Positions 1-6,757 of a stretch of 22,101 nucleotides of DNA are shown here, piece by piece. Positions within the stretch are counted from its first letter, which is position 1. The number at the start of each line of letters is the position of its first letter. The notes beneath the pieces were generated by a model. That model searched no databases. It was not told the DNA's origin and saw only the letters and a list, made by a program, of their open reading frames with translations. The DNA is from Clostridiales bacterium UBA7573. GTDB taxonomy: Bacteria > Bacillota > Clostridia > Oscillospirales > CAG-272. The DNA is taken from positions 1 to 22,101 of the forward strand of contig DLLB01000021.1 in the NCBI GenBank assembly GCA_002477905.1. Direction: 5' to 3'. Made by a program: the position numbers and the translations under genes.

Positions 1-722
1 GTTTGCAGTGCCTCAAAATACCGAATGCCGAAAGTGCGATAAGCCGCGGCGGTAAAATGAATACCATCCTGTAACGACAAACCCGCAGAGGACGCCACCG
101 CGCAGTTTCCAAGCTCTTTGGCGAGCTTTGGCAGCCGTTGATTGAATCGCGGCGCACGATCTGCCGTTTTCCAGATCTGCGGATCCACCTGTGCCGAGAT
201 TTCACCGATTACAATGGGCAGATCTTCTCCAAGTTCCCGTCGCAGTGCCCGTAAAATGCAAAGAAATTTTTCCGGATAAGCGTCAAAATCCACATCAGTC
301 GTGCAGTCGCTTTCTCCCTGATGCCATAAAATCGCCTGCAAATGAGACGAACGCATGGCAAGACGCGCCTGAAACACAGCATGATCGAACAATACGCCAC
401 CCGGCAGCCACTGCTCTGCCGTAGTACCGCCGTCGGCACAGGGAATCAGCCCGGTTTTTCTCCCATAGGTACGGGCATACCGATCCGCGAAACTGGCGGA
501 AAGCCCGATCCCGCTCCGCGCACCGTTGCCAAACAGACTGCGGTCCATATTGATCGGCTCCGACATAGGCTGCCATCTTCCCATGCGCAACATATAACAA
601 TTCGGATTTTCAATCGGCGGCACTTCGTTCAGATGCCCGCGTCCTGCCATATTGGATTGCCCGACCAGTAAAAAAGAGGAAACCGTCTCCTCTATTCCAG
701 AAATTCCATCGTGAAAAGCCAT
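1..722 (-). CDS. SGNH/CE6-type carbohydrate (acetyl) esterase, partial
   Basis: The reading frame is open from an ATG at 722 to the left window edge, giving 240 codons with the 3' end missing. It shows the block layout of the sialate O-acetylesterase/CE6 acetylxylan esterase group (SGNH hydrolase fold). GQSNMAGRG at residues 21-29 places the nucleophile at Ser23, WHQGESD lies at 133-139, and DGIHF at 219-223 supplies the likely Asp219 and His222. Family knowledge suggests it removes acetyl groups from sugars or glycans. No signal peptide is seen, so it is probably cytoplasmic. The start is supported by AAAGAGG about 8 nt upstream. The gene diverges from plsY. The exact substrate cannot be told. 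The ending and any further domain lie outside the window. Confidence 0.85.
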   Translation of the reverse strand, partial: MAFHDGISGIEETVSSFLLVGQSNMAGRGHLNEVPPIENPNCYMLRMGRWQPMSEPINMDRSLFGNGARSGIGLSASFADRYARTYGRKTGLIPCADGGTTAEQWLPGGVLFDHAVFQARLAMRSSHLQAILWHQGESDCTTDVDFDAYPEKFLCILRALRRELGEDLPIVIGEISAQVDPQIWKTADRAPRFNQRLPKLAKELGNCAVASSAGLSLQDGIHFTAAAYRTFGIRYFEALQ

Positions 723-757
723 CGCATTTCCTCTTTCCGTAATCTAAGATTATCTTT

Positions 758-766
758 ATTGTAGCA
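758..766 (-). promoter_or_regulatory. Extended -10 promoter for the esterase gene
   Basis: On the minus strand the sequence TGCTACAAT (766 to 758) is an extended -10 element. It would start transcription about 30 nt upstream of the ATG at 722. No good -35 hexamer is seen 17 nt further upstream, so this rests on the TG motif and position alone. Confidence 0.4.
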
Positions 767-873
767 CAAACCGCCGGCACCGGATTTTTTTACGCAGAGT
801 ATTTACAAAATATTCACAAAGCATCCTTTTGCCCTGCACTTTCGTTTTTTCCGCACAATCTTTGCAAAATCTC

Positions 874-902
874 TTGCAAAACAGGGCATTCTGTGCTATA
901 CT
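874..902 (+). promoter_or_regulatory. Sigma-A promoter for plsY
   Basis: TTGCAA at 874-879 and TATACT at 897-902 are separated by 17 nt. A TGC precedes the -10 hexamer (894-896), making it an extended -10. The predicted start near 909 gives a short leader before the ATG at 930. Confidence 0.75.
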
Positions 903-929
903 GACAACAGTTTCAGTTTGGAGGTTGTT

Positions 930-1598
930 ATGAACGCACTCTTATTTATCGGCGTTGCTCTGCTCGCTTATTTATCCGGCGGGCTGAACGGTGCGATTTT
1001 ATTTTCTCATTTGCTTTATCACAAGGATATCCGGGATTACGGCAGCCATAATCCGGGATTCACAAATTTCAAACGGGTATTCGGTGCAACCGGTTGGATC
1101 GTATTTCTGTTCGACATTTTGAAAACGGCGGTTCCGCTGTTGGTCGGCTCCCTTTTGTTCTCGCATTTTCTGGATATGCGCCAGCTTGGCGCGGCATATG
1201 CGGGATTTTTTGCAATGCTGGGAACTGCGTTCCCCGTTTGGTATCGCTTCCACGGCGGAAAAGCGGTGGTTGCCTGCCTTGCCACCTCTTTCTTTGTGGA
1301 CTGGCGGGCGGCACTCATTGCGTTCGGCATTTTCTTTGTGCTCCTCATGACCGTCAAGCTCATGTCGCTTTCTTCCATGACTTTCGCGGTAGCGTTTCCC
1401 GTATTGCTTTTGCTCCCCGTCTTTCGGATCACACCACTCTACGCGGAATGCTTTGTCGTTTTATCATCGCTTTTGGTGATCCTGCGGCATCGCGCGAATA
1501 TTGTCCGGCTTTGCAAGGGGGAGGAAAAGAAATTCCTGCTATTCGGAAAGAAAAAGGCGCAAATTTCCCCCGCAAACGAAGAAAAAAAGCAAAGCTGA
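930..1598 (+). CDS. plsY: Glycerol-3-phosphate acyltransferase PlsY
   Basis: This 222-aa integral membrane protein matches PlsY, which transfers acyl from acyl-phosphate to glycerol 3-phosphate to make lysophosphatidic acid in phospholipid synthesis. Family motifs are present: LSGGLNGAILFS at 15-26, the glycine-rich block DIRDYGSHNPGFTN at 33-46, HGGKAVVAC at 108-116 and HRANIVRLCKGEE at 187-199. Hydrophobic segments fill most of the chain. The glycine block is divergent (GSHNPGFTN rather than the common GSGNPGATN), and the second glycine of the usual GGKG is Ala111. A lysine-rich tail follows. The ATG at 930 is preferred over the upstream in-frame TTG at 918 because GGAGG at 920-924 sits before it. 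It is monocistronic, with its own promoter and terminator. Confidence 0.9.
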   Translation: MNALLFIGVALLAYLSGGLNGAILFSHLLYHKDIRDYGSHNPGFTNFKRVFGATGWIVFLFDILKTAVPLLVGSLLFSHFLDMRQLGAAYAGFFAMLGTAFPVWYRFHGGKAVVACLATSFFVDWRAALIAFGIFFVLLMTVKLMSLSSMTFAVAFPVLLLLPVFRITPLYAECFVVLSSLLVILRHRANIVRLCKGEEKKFLLFGKKKAQISPANEEKKQS

Positions 1599-1658
1599 CC
1601 ATATACTCCCGAAAATCAGTTTGCCCTTGTGGATCCGGTACGATCTATCCAAATATCG

Positions 1659-1689
1659 AAAAAGAAGCCTCTGCAAGGGCTTCTTTTTT
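1659..1689 (+). terminator. Terminator downstream of plsY
   Basis: The arms AAAAAGAAGCC (1659-1669) and GGCTTCTTTTTT (1678-1689) pair around an 8-nt loop, and the 3' arm runs into six T residues. It lies about 60 nt after the plsY stop. Confidence 0.8.
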
Positions 1690-1815
1690 CGGAAAAAACA
1701 TCTGTAAAAACGATTTTGCGTGTTCCGCATCCGTAAAAAAATTTGCCGTTTCTTTCATCTTTTCGCTTCTTCCTGCATAAATTGATAAGGAATGCATTTT
1801 GGAAAGGAGCGGCAA

Positions 1816-2940
1816 ATGAAGATTGCAGTTCTTGCAGGCGGATATTCGACGGAACGCGCCGTATCCGCCATCTCCGGCATCATGGTTGCAAACGCCTTGA
1901 CAGAGCGCTCCCACAAGGTCGCGCTCTGTGATCCATACTTCGGTTTTTCCAAAGATCTTGCCCATGCATTTTGTTATGAAGTCCGTCCCGTCCCGACTCT
2001 CAGCCGGGCAACGCCCGATCTTGCCTCGTTGCGCAAGCTCGGCGGCGGGCACACCGACGTCATCGCAGAAAGCGTTTTTCCCTTGTTACAGGCGGCAGAC
2101 GTCACGTTTCTTGCCCTTCACGGCGGAAATGGAGAAAACGGCGTGTTACAGGCAATTTTAGATGCGCACGGCATCTGCTATACGGGAAGCGGCGCCGCTG
2201 CTTCCGCGCTTGCCATGGATAAGATTCAAAGCAAACAATGTTTTCAAAAGGCGGGAATTCCCACTGCTCCCTGGATGGCATTTTCAAAAGATTCCAGTGT
2301 CAAGGATGCAGCAGAACAAATTCTCTCTACACTTGGAATTCCCTGCGTCATCAAGCCCTGCCACGGCGGATCCAGCATCGGTGTAACAATCGTACAGGAC
2401 GAACCGGCGCTCTTGCCCGCGCTGGATCTTGCATTCGCAGGCGGGGACACGGTGCTTGCGGAACAATATCTCACGGGGCGGGAGATTTCCGTGGGAATCC
2501 TCGGACAAACGCCGCTTCCGGGGGTGGAAATTCTTCCGCTGACGGGATTTTATGATTATCAAAACAAATATCAAAGTGGGTGTACACAAGAGATCTGTCC
2601 GGCGCCGCTTTGCGACGCGGCGCGGAACAACGTGGAGCATACGGCATGCGCGGCGTTTCGTGCGTTGGGACTGCGTGACTACGGCAGAGTGGATCTGATC
2701 CTGTCGGCAGATAACACGGCGTTTGTACTGGAAGCAAACACCCTACCGGGCATGACATCCGGCAGTCTGCTCCCGCAGGGCGCCGCGGCGGTCGGTATCT
2801 CCTTTGGCGAACTGTGCGAACAGATCGTACAGCTTGCGCTTGCGCGCAAAAAGGCATCGAGCGGTACGCTGACCGATTCGACGCCGGTTCCATCTCCCCG
2901 CGCCCCCAAAGGAAGCGTATCCGGAGGTCCGTCCGCATGA
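1816..2940 (+). CDS. ddl: D-alanine--D-alanine ligase
   Basis: This 374-aa ATP-grasp enzyme joins two D-alanines for the peptidoglycan stem peptide in the cytoplasm. Visible motifs in order are GGYSTERAVSAISG at 8-21, HGGNGENG at 102-109, TGSGAAASALAMDK at 123-136, the ATP-binding VIKPCHGGSSIGV at 178-190, the omega-loop FYDYQNKY at 245-252, and the metal-binding EANTLPGMTSGSL at 306-318. The tyrosines of the omega-loop fit a D-Ala-D-Ala rather than a D-Ala-D-Lac ligase (inference). AAGGAG upstream supports the ATG at 1816 over an in-frame ATG at 1792. After residue 346 comes an unusual 28-residue Pro/Ser/Thr/Gly tail, whose coding sequence holds the murI ribosome binding site. The gene overlaps murI by 4 bp (ATGA). 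No convincing promoter was found upstream; a weak TGCATAAAT at 1774-1782 is possible. Confidence 0.95.
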   Translation: MKIAVLAGGYSTERAVSAISGIMVANALTERSHKVALCDPYFGFSKDLAHAFCYEVRPVPTLSRATPDLASLRKLGGGHTDVIAESVFPLLQAADVTFLALHGGNGENGVLQAILDAHGICYTGSGAAASALAMDKIQSKQCFQKAGIPTAPWMAFSKDSSVKDAAEQILSTLGIPCVIKPCHGGSSIGVTIVQDEPALLPALDLAFAGGDTVLAEQYLTGREISVGILGQTPLPGVEILPLTGFYDYQNKYQSGCTQEICPAPLCDAARNNVEHTACAAFRALGLRDYGRVDLILSADNTAFVLEANTLPGMTSGSLLPQGAAAVGISFGELCEQIVQLALARKKASSGTLTDSTPVPSPRAPKGSVSGGPSA

Positions 2941-3749
2941 TCGGCGTATTTGACAGCGGCGCGGGGGGATTGTGTGCCCTGCGCACCTTACTGGCGGCTT
3001 ATCCGGGGGAGGAAATCGTTTATTTCGGCGACACCGCCCGTCTGCCCTACGGCACACGTTCCGCACAAACCATTGTACGATATGCAAAAGAGGATCTTGC
3101 CTTTTTATTATCGTTTCACCCCCGCGCCATCCTTGCCGCCTGCGGGACGGTGAGTGCCATTGCCCTCCCCACGTTGCAAACCCAAACACAAGTTCCGCTG
3201 TTCGGTGTGGCAAAAAGCGCCGCGCAAGCGGCGGCAAACGCAAGCAAAAACGGAAAAATCGGCGTGATCGGAACACAGGCAACGATCCGAAGCAACCGTT
3301 ACACGGAGTATCTGCGAAAGATCAACCCGCATCTGACCGTATATGCCGCCGCCTGTCCGTTGTTTGTACCTTTGGTAGAAAGCGGCTTCCCCGCAAAGGA
3401 TCCCATCACAGCGGCAGTCTGTGCCCATTATCTTGCACCCCTGAAAGCCGCAGGAATTGACACCTTGATCCTGGGGTGTACCCATTATCCGCTGTTAAGC
3501 GACGCCATTGCGCCGCAATTACCCGGCGTCACCTTGATCGATGTCGGGACAGAGGCAGTGCGCTCTATGCGTGCGGTACTTCCTCCGCTTGCAGAACAAA
3601 CACCGCCCGATGTCTCCCTTTGTGCGGAACAGCGCGTCCGGTTTTATGTCAGCGATCACCCCACCGCATTTTCTGCGCTTGCGGAATCCTTTTTCGGTTG
3701 GCACATCACAGCCACACTCCATTCCGTCTATTCCGCAGTCGGTGCGTAA
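2937..3749 (+). CDS. murI: Glutamate racemase
   Basis: This 270-aa enzyme converts L-glutamate to D-glutamate for peptidoglycan. MIGVFDSGAGGL opens the protein, followed by YFGDTARLPYGTRS at 29-42, the first catalytic cysteine in ILAACGTVSA (Cys69), the GTQATIRSNRY block at 112-122, ACPLFVPLVESG at 139-150, and the second catalytic cysteine in LGCTHYPLL (Cys181). Both cysteines are kept. The first is followed by Gly-Thr where most racemases have Asn-Thr. The start is fixed by the ATGA overlap with ddl and by GGAGG at 2922-2926 inside the ddl tail, which implies coupled translation. Length is normal for the family. Confidence 0.95.
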   Translation: MIGVFDSGAGGLCALRTLLAAYPGEEIVYFGDTARLPYGTRSAQTIVRYAKEDLAFLLSFHPRAILAACGTVSAIALPTLQTQTQVPLFGVAKSAAQAAANASKNGKIGVIGTQATIRSNRYTEYLRKINPHLTVYAAACPLFVPLVESGFPAKDPITAAVCAHYLAPLKAAGIDTLILGCTHYPLLSDAIAPQLPGVTLIDVGTEAVRSMRAVLPPLAEQTPPDVSLCAEQRVRFYVSDHPTAFSALAESFFGWHITATLHSVYSAVGA

Positions 3750-3770
3750 ACAAATTTGCAAAGATACAAA

Positions 3771-3802
3771 CAGGAAGCGGGATTGAAAAATCCCGCTTCC
3801 TG
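3771..3802. terminator. Strong hairpin between murI and a convergent GNAT gene
   Basis: CAGGAAGCGGGATT (3771-3784) pairs perfectly over 14 bp with 3789-3802 around a GAAA loop. It sits 21 nt after the murI stop and about 56 nt after the convergent GNAT stop. No clean T-tract follows on the plus strand. On the minus strand the hairpin is followed by a T-rich stretch, so it may act in both directions. Confidence 0.6.
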
Positions 3803-3858
3803 TACAATCGCAAATTTCAGCGTAAGTCCCCTATTTTGGGTAAAAGTTATCGTCTTTT

Positions 3859-4335
3859 TTATAAAAGAATCTCCATTTGAGTTTCTTTTACGAACATTCC
3901 CATTTTCTCATAAAATGCGCGCGCATTGTCATTGCCTTCCCACACATTCAACGTCACATCATAACAGCCTTGCGCTTTTGCGTATTCTTTGACAAAAGCA
4001 AACAATTTGCTGCCAACATGGGCGCCGCGGCAGTTGGTATCCACACACAGATCGTCAATAAATAAAGATTTCACCGGTTTCATATTGGTAGAAAACGGGG
4101 GATTTTTCAATTGGCAAAACGCGTATCCAACCACTTCCTTTTGTTCGTTATGCGCCACAAAAACCGGCGTCTGCTCATTTTCCAGCATCGGCTCCAGTTC
4201 TTCCGCGGTATATTTGGTTTTTCCCGAAATGAACAGATCGGGGCGAAGTTTTGCGTGAAGCTCCAATACCTCCGAAAGTAATTTCTGAATTGCGGGAATC
4301 TCTTTGCGTTCTGCTCTGCAAATGGAAATTTCCAT
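3859..4335 (-). CDS. GNAT family N-acetyltransferase
   Basis: This 158-aa protein has the layout of a single GNAT domain, which moves acetyl from acetyl-CoA to an amine. A central strand (VVGYAFCQL) is followed by SLFIDDLCVDTNCRGAHVGS, the motif A region with the acetyl-CoA-binding loop CRGAHVGSKL. Near the end, NDNARAFYEKMGM is the usual motif B ending. The substrate cannot be inferred. The ATG at 4335 has an AAGGAGG site 7 nt upstream and a near-consensus promoter further up. It stands alone, convergent with murI and divergent from the MFS gene. Confidence 0.85.
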   Translation of the reverse strand: MEISICRAERKEIPAIQKLLSEVLELHAKLRPDLFISGKTKYTAEELEPMLENEQTPVFVAHNEQKEVVGYAFCQLKNPPFSTNMKPVKSLFIDDLCVDTNCRGAHVGSKLFAFVKEYAKAQGCYDVTLNVWEGNDNARAFYEKMGMFVKETQMEILL

Positions 4336-4388
4336 GTCAGAACCTCCTTGTCACACTTTTCTGTTTCTTTTTACAAATTCTATTATCT

Positions 4389-4417
4389 ATTATACAAAGA
4401 AAGCGTACTTCCCGCAA
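4389..4417 (-). promoter_or_regulatory. Sigma-A promoter for the GNAT gene
   Basis: On the minus strand TTGCGG (4417-4412) and TATAAT (4394-4389) are spaced 17 nt apart. The start would lie near 4382, giving a leader of roughly 45 nt. Confidence 0.75.
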
Positions 4418-4496
4418 GAAAGCGCGCCGTTTTTTTACAGGAAATTCACAGTTTCCACATTTTTATGAATTCCGGAAAAAAATATTTTTTCCGCTC

Positions 4497-4525
4497 TTGC
4501 AAAATCCGTCTGATTCCGTTATAAT
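4497..4525 (+). promoter_or_regulatory. Sigma-A promoter for the MFS transporter gene
   Basis: TTGCAA (4497-4502) and a perfect TATAAT (4520-4525) are 17 nt apart. It fires away from the GNAT promoter, so the two genes are divergent with about 80 nt between their -35 elements. Confidence 0.8.
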
Positions 4526-4597
4526 GAAAACCGTGTTCCGACACTTTCCATTCCGCTGTAAAAATCGCAGCTTGATCCATCACAGGAGCGTTCTGTT

Positions 4598-5788
4598 ATG
4601 AAATCCATGTATCAAAAAACCATGTACGCCTGTTTCATCGGATATATTGTACAGGCAATCGTCAACAATTTTGTCCCGCTTTTGTTTGTCACCTTTCAAA
4701 CCGATTATCAGATCCCGCTTTCAAAGATCACTTTGCTGGTGACGATGAATTTCCTGATCCAGTTATTTGTCGATCTGCTCTCTGCCGGCGTCATTTCCAA
4801 AATCGGTTATCGGGCATCCATTCTGATTGCGCATATCTTATCTGCTACGGGGCTGATCGGTTTGACCGTGCTCCCCACGCTGTTCCAACAACCCTTTACC
4901 GGCATTCTGATTGCCGTTGCCATTTATGCGGTCGGCGGCGGCTTGATCGAAGTTCTGATCAGCCCGATTATGGAAGCTTGCCCCACGGAAAATAAAGAAA
5001 AAGCCATGAGCTTGCTCCACTCGTTTTACTGTTGGGGACATGTCGGTGTGATTCTGCTTTCCACCGCATTTTTCGCGGCATTCGGAATCGGAAACTGGAA
5101 AATTCTTGCGCTGATCTGGGCATGTGTGCCAATTGCAAACACCATTTTGTTCTGCCGTGCGCCCATTTACACGTTGGAGGGAGACGCAGACGGCAAAAGT
5201 TCTGTCAAATCCCTGTTTTGCAAAAAGCAATTCTGGCTGTTCCTTGTCATGATGACCTGCGCCGGTGCAAGCGAACAGGCGGTCAGCCAATGGGCATCCG
5301 CATTTGCGGAACAAGGACTGGGCGTCAGCAAAGCCATCGGCGATCTAGCCGGTCCGATGGCATTCGCGGCGTGTATGGGGCTATCCCGACTCCTTTACGG
5401 CAAATACGGGGAAAAGTTGCATTTGCAACGGTTTATGCTTTGCAGTTGTCTGCTTTGCATTGCCTCTTATCTGTGTATTGCTTTCGTTCCCATTCCGGTT
5501 TTTGGGTTACTTGGCTGCGCTGTCTGCGGGTTTTCTGTCGGCATTTTATGGCCCGGCACTTACAGTATTGCCGCCGTCTCCTTAAAGGGAGGCGGAACCG
5601 CAATGTTTGCCCTGCTTGCGCTGGCAGGGGATCTCGGATGCGCGGGCGGACCAACGCTGGCGGGATTCCTTTCCAGCCGCTTTGGAAACGATCTGCACCG
5701 CGGCATCTTCGGCGCGATCGTATTCCCTGTGTTGATGCTTTGCGGCGTACTGCTGCTCTCCAAAAAGAAAAAGTCGGAAAACACTTGA
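4598..5788 (+). CDS. Major facilitator superfamily transporter
   Basis: This 396-aa protein has about 12 hydrophobic segments and no signal peptide, as expected for an MFS permease in the cytoplasmic membrane. A segment resembling the MFS cytoplasmic loop follows the second helix (SAGVISKIGYRASIL). The two halves are joined by a hydrophilic stretch near residues 190-210. It resembles the fucose permease/sugar-efflux branch in general character, but no substrate motif is recognised. The second half ends with a GDLGCAGGPTLAGFLSSRFG segment typical of helix 11. AGGAG at about 4583 lies rather far (about 10 nt) from the ATG at 4598; a second in-frame ATG at 4607 is possible. Its stop codon overlaps the -35 box of the next promoter. 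Confidence 0.85.
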   Translation: MKSMYQKTMYACFIGYIVQAIVNNFVPLLFVTFQTDYQIPLSKITLLVTMNFLIQLFVDLLSAGVISKIGYRASILIAHILSATGLIGLTVLPTLFQQPFTGILIAVAIYAVGGGLIEVLISPIMEACPTENKEKAMSLLHSFYCWGHVGVILLSTAFFAAFGIGNWKILALIWACVPIANTILFCRAPIYTLEGDADGKSSVKSLFCKKQFWLFLVMMTCAGASEQAVSQWASAFAEQGLGVSKAIGDLAGPMAFAACMGLSRLLYGKYGEKLHLQRFMLCSCLLCIASYLCIAFVPIPVFGLLGCAVCGFSVGILWPGTYSIAAVSLKGGGTAMFALLALAGDLGCAGGPTLAGFLSSRFGNDLHRGIFGAIVFPVLMLCGVLLLSKKKKSENT

Positions 5789-5813
5789 CTTTTCGCCAAG
5801 TCTGTGATATACT
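5785..5813 (+). promoter_or_regulatory. Sigma-A promoter for the pnuC leader
   Basis: TTGACT (5785-5790) and TATACT (5808-5813) are 17 nt apart, with TG at 5805-5806 making an extended -10. The -35 box overlaps the stop codon of the MFS gene. The predicted start near 5820 leaves a leader of about 115 nt before pnuC. Confidence 0.8.
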
Positions 5814-5830
5814 GTGAAAAATAAAAAAGA

Positions 5831-5910
5831 CTCTGCCGCCGGGCAGAGATGCGAAAGCATTCCCAAGCACATCGTTAGGCCTTAGAAGATGTGCTTGCGA
5901 ATGCTTTTTT
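5831..5910 (+). promoter_or_regulatory. Structured leader with intrinsic-terminator hairpin, candidate riboswitch/attenuator
   Basis: Three hairpins are visible. CTCTGCC/GGCAGAG (5831-5837 with 5842-5848) closes a GCCG loop. ATGC-GAAA-GCAT lies at 5849-5860. A long hairpin pairs GCATTC and AAGCACATC (5857-5862, 5865-5873) with GATGTGCTT and GAATGC (5888-5896, 5899-5904), and runs straight into TTTTTT (5905-5910). The GCAT at 5857-5860 can pair either with the upstream ATGC or with the downstream arm, so the second and third hairpins are mutually exclusive. This is the layout of a transcription attenuator ahead of pnuC. It does not resemble the TPP, FMN, preQ1 or NAD+ riboswitches as I recall them, so the class is left open. 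Confidence 0.6.
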
Positions 5911-5934
5911 CGTTTTTATACAAGGAGGATGTTT

Positions 5935-6666
5935 ATGCGCAAGTTACGGTTTTATTTTTCAATGCGGGAGATCTTATTACTCTTTGGCTCTGTTTGTCTG
6001 ATCGTGCTTTCCTTTTTTCTTTGCGGCGGCAAAAATCCCTTGGTTTTGGTCGCGTCGCTTGTCGGCGCGTGCTCTTTGCTTCTGAATGCAAAAGGAAACC
6101 CGATCGGTCAGCTTCTCATGATCGGATTCAGCGTACTGTACGGGATGATCTCCTATGAATATGCCTATTACGGGGAGATGATTACTTATCTTGGCATGAC
6201 CGCACCGATGGCGCTCTTTTCCCTGATTGCATGGATCCGGCATCCGTATCAAGGGAAAAAGTCGGAAGTGCAGGTTGCAAAAGTGCGCCTGTGGCAATGG
6301 GGGCTCCTCTTTGCTTTGACTGCGCTGATAACCGGAGGCGGTTACAAATTACTTGCCGCACTGCACACGACCAATTTATTTTTCAGCACGGTTTCCGTTG
6401 CAACCAGTTTTCTTGCAGTGGCGCTCACCTTTCTGCGCAGTGCGTATTATGCGATCGGCTATGCCGCAAACGACTTGGTTTTAATCGTTTTATGGATCTT
6501 TGCCATGCAAAGCGATTCCTCCTATCTGTCAGTCGTCATCTGTTTTGTAGTCTTTTTTGTAAACGATCTATACGGCTTTTTCAGTTGGAGGGCAATGTGC
6601 CGGCGGCAAAATCCGGATTCTCTCCCACAAAAAGACCAAAAAGAAACAATCGAACCCATGCTTTGA
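5935..6666 (+). CDS. pnuC: PnuC-family vitamin/nucleoside transporter
   Basis: This 243-aa membrane protein has about seven hydrophobic segments and the PnuC signature near the C-terminus (VNDLYGFFSW, about residues 213-222). PnuC proteins move nicotinamide riboside by facilitated diffusion; relatives carry thiamine (PnuT) or riboflavin (PnuX). The sequence alone does not decide among these. The true start is the ATG at 5935, because AAGGAGG at 5922-5928 abuts another in-frame ATG at 5929 but is well spaced from 5935. The gene is controlled by the structured leader upstream and ends at a strong convergent terminator shared with argG. No NR kinase or NAD gene lies beside it. Confidence 0.85.
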   Translation: MRKLRFYFSMREILLLFGSVCLIVLSFFLCGGKNPLVLVASLVGACSLLLNAKGNPIGQLLMIGFSVLYGMISYEYAYYGEMITYLGMTAPMALFSLIAWIRHPYQGKKSEVQVAKVRLWQWGLLFALTALITGGGYKLLAALHTTNLFFSTVSVATSFLAVALTFLRSAYYAIGYAANDLVLIVLWIFAMQSDSSYLSVVICFVVFFVNDLYGFFSWRAMCRRQNPDSLPQKDQKETIEPML

Positions 6667-6709
6667 AGGCTTAGCGTGGAAAAAGACCGGCTTCCAGAAA
6701 GCGCAAAAA

Positions 6710-6757
6710 GTTGCCGTTCATCGGATTTTGCATCTGATGAACGGCAACGCGTTTTTT
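6710..6757. terminator. Bidirectional terminator between pnuC and argG
   Basis: A 17-bp stem pairs 6710-6726 with 6732-6748 (one G-T pair) around a five-base loop. TTTTTT follows at 6752-6757 on the plus strand, and a run of five T residues follows on the minus strand. It serves both convergent genes; the plus-strand T-tract touches the argG stop codon. Confidence 0.85.

Noticed and set aside
1094..1780. Frame of 228 codons overlapping plsY and running through its terminator
   Set aside because: It passes through a strong intrinsic terminator, and the plsY frame carries all the family motifs.
5032..5817. Frame of 261 codons overlapping the MFS gene
   Set aside because: Its product is Arg/Cys-rich without a family match. 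The MFS frame has the membrane pattern, a promoter and a start.
5849..5860. ATGC-GAAA-GCAT hairpin as a tRNA or T-box part
   Set aside because: No T-box core, specifier loop or tRNA-like cloverleaf is present. It is read as part of the pnuC leader.
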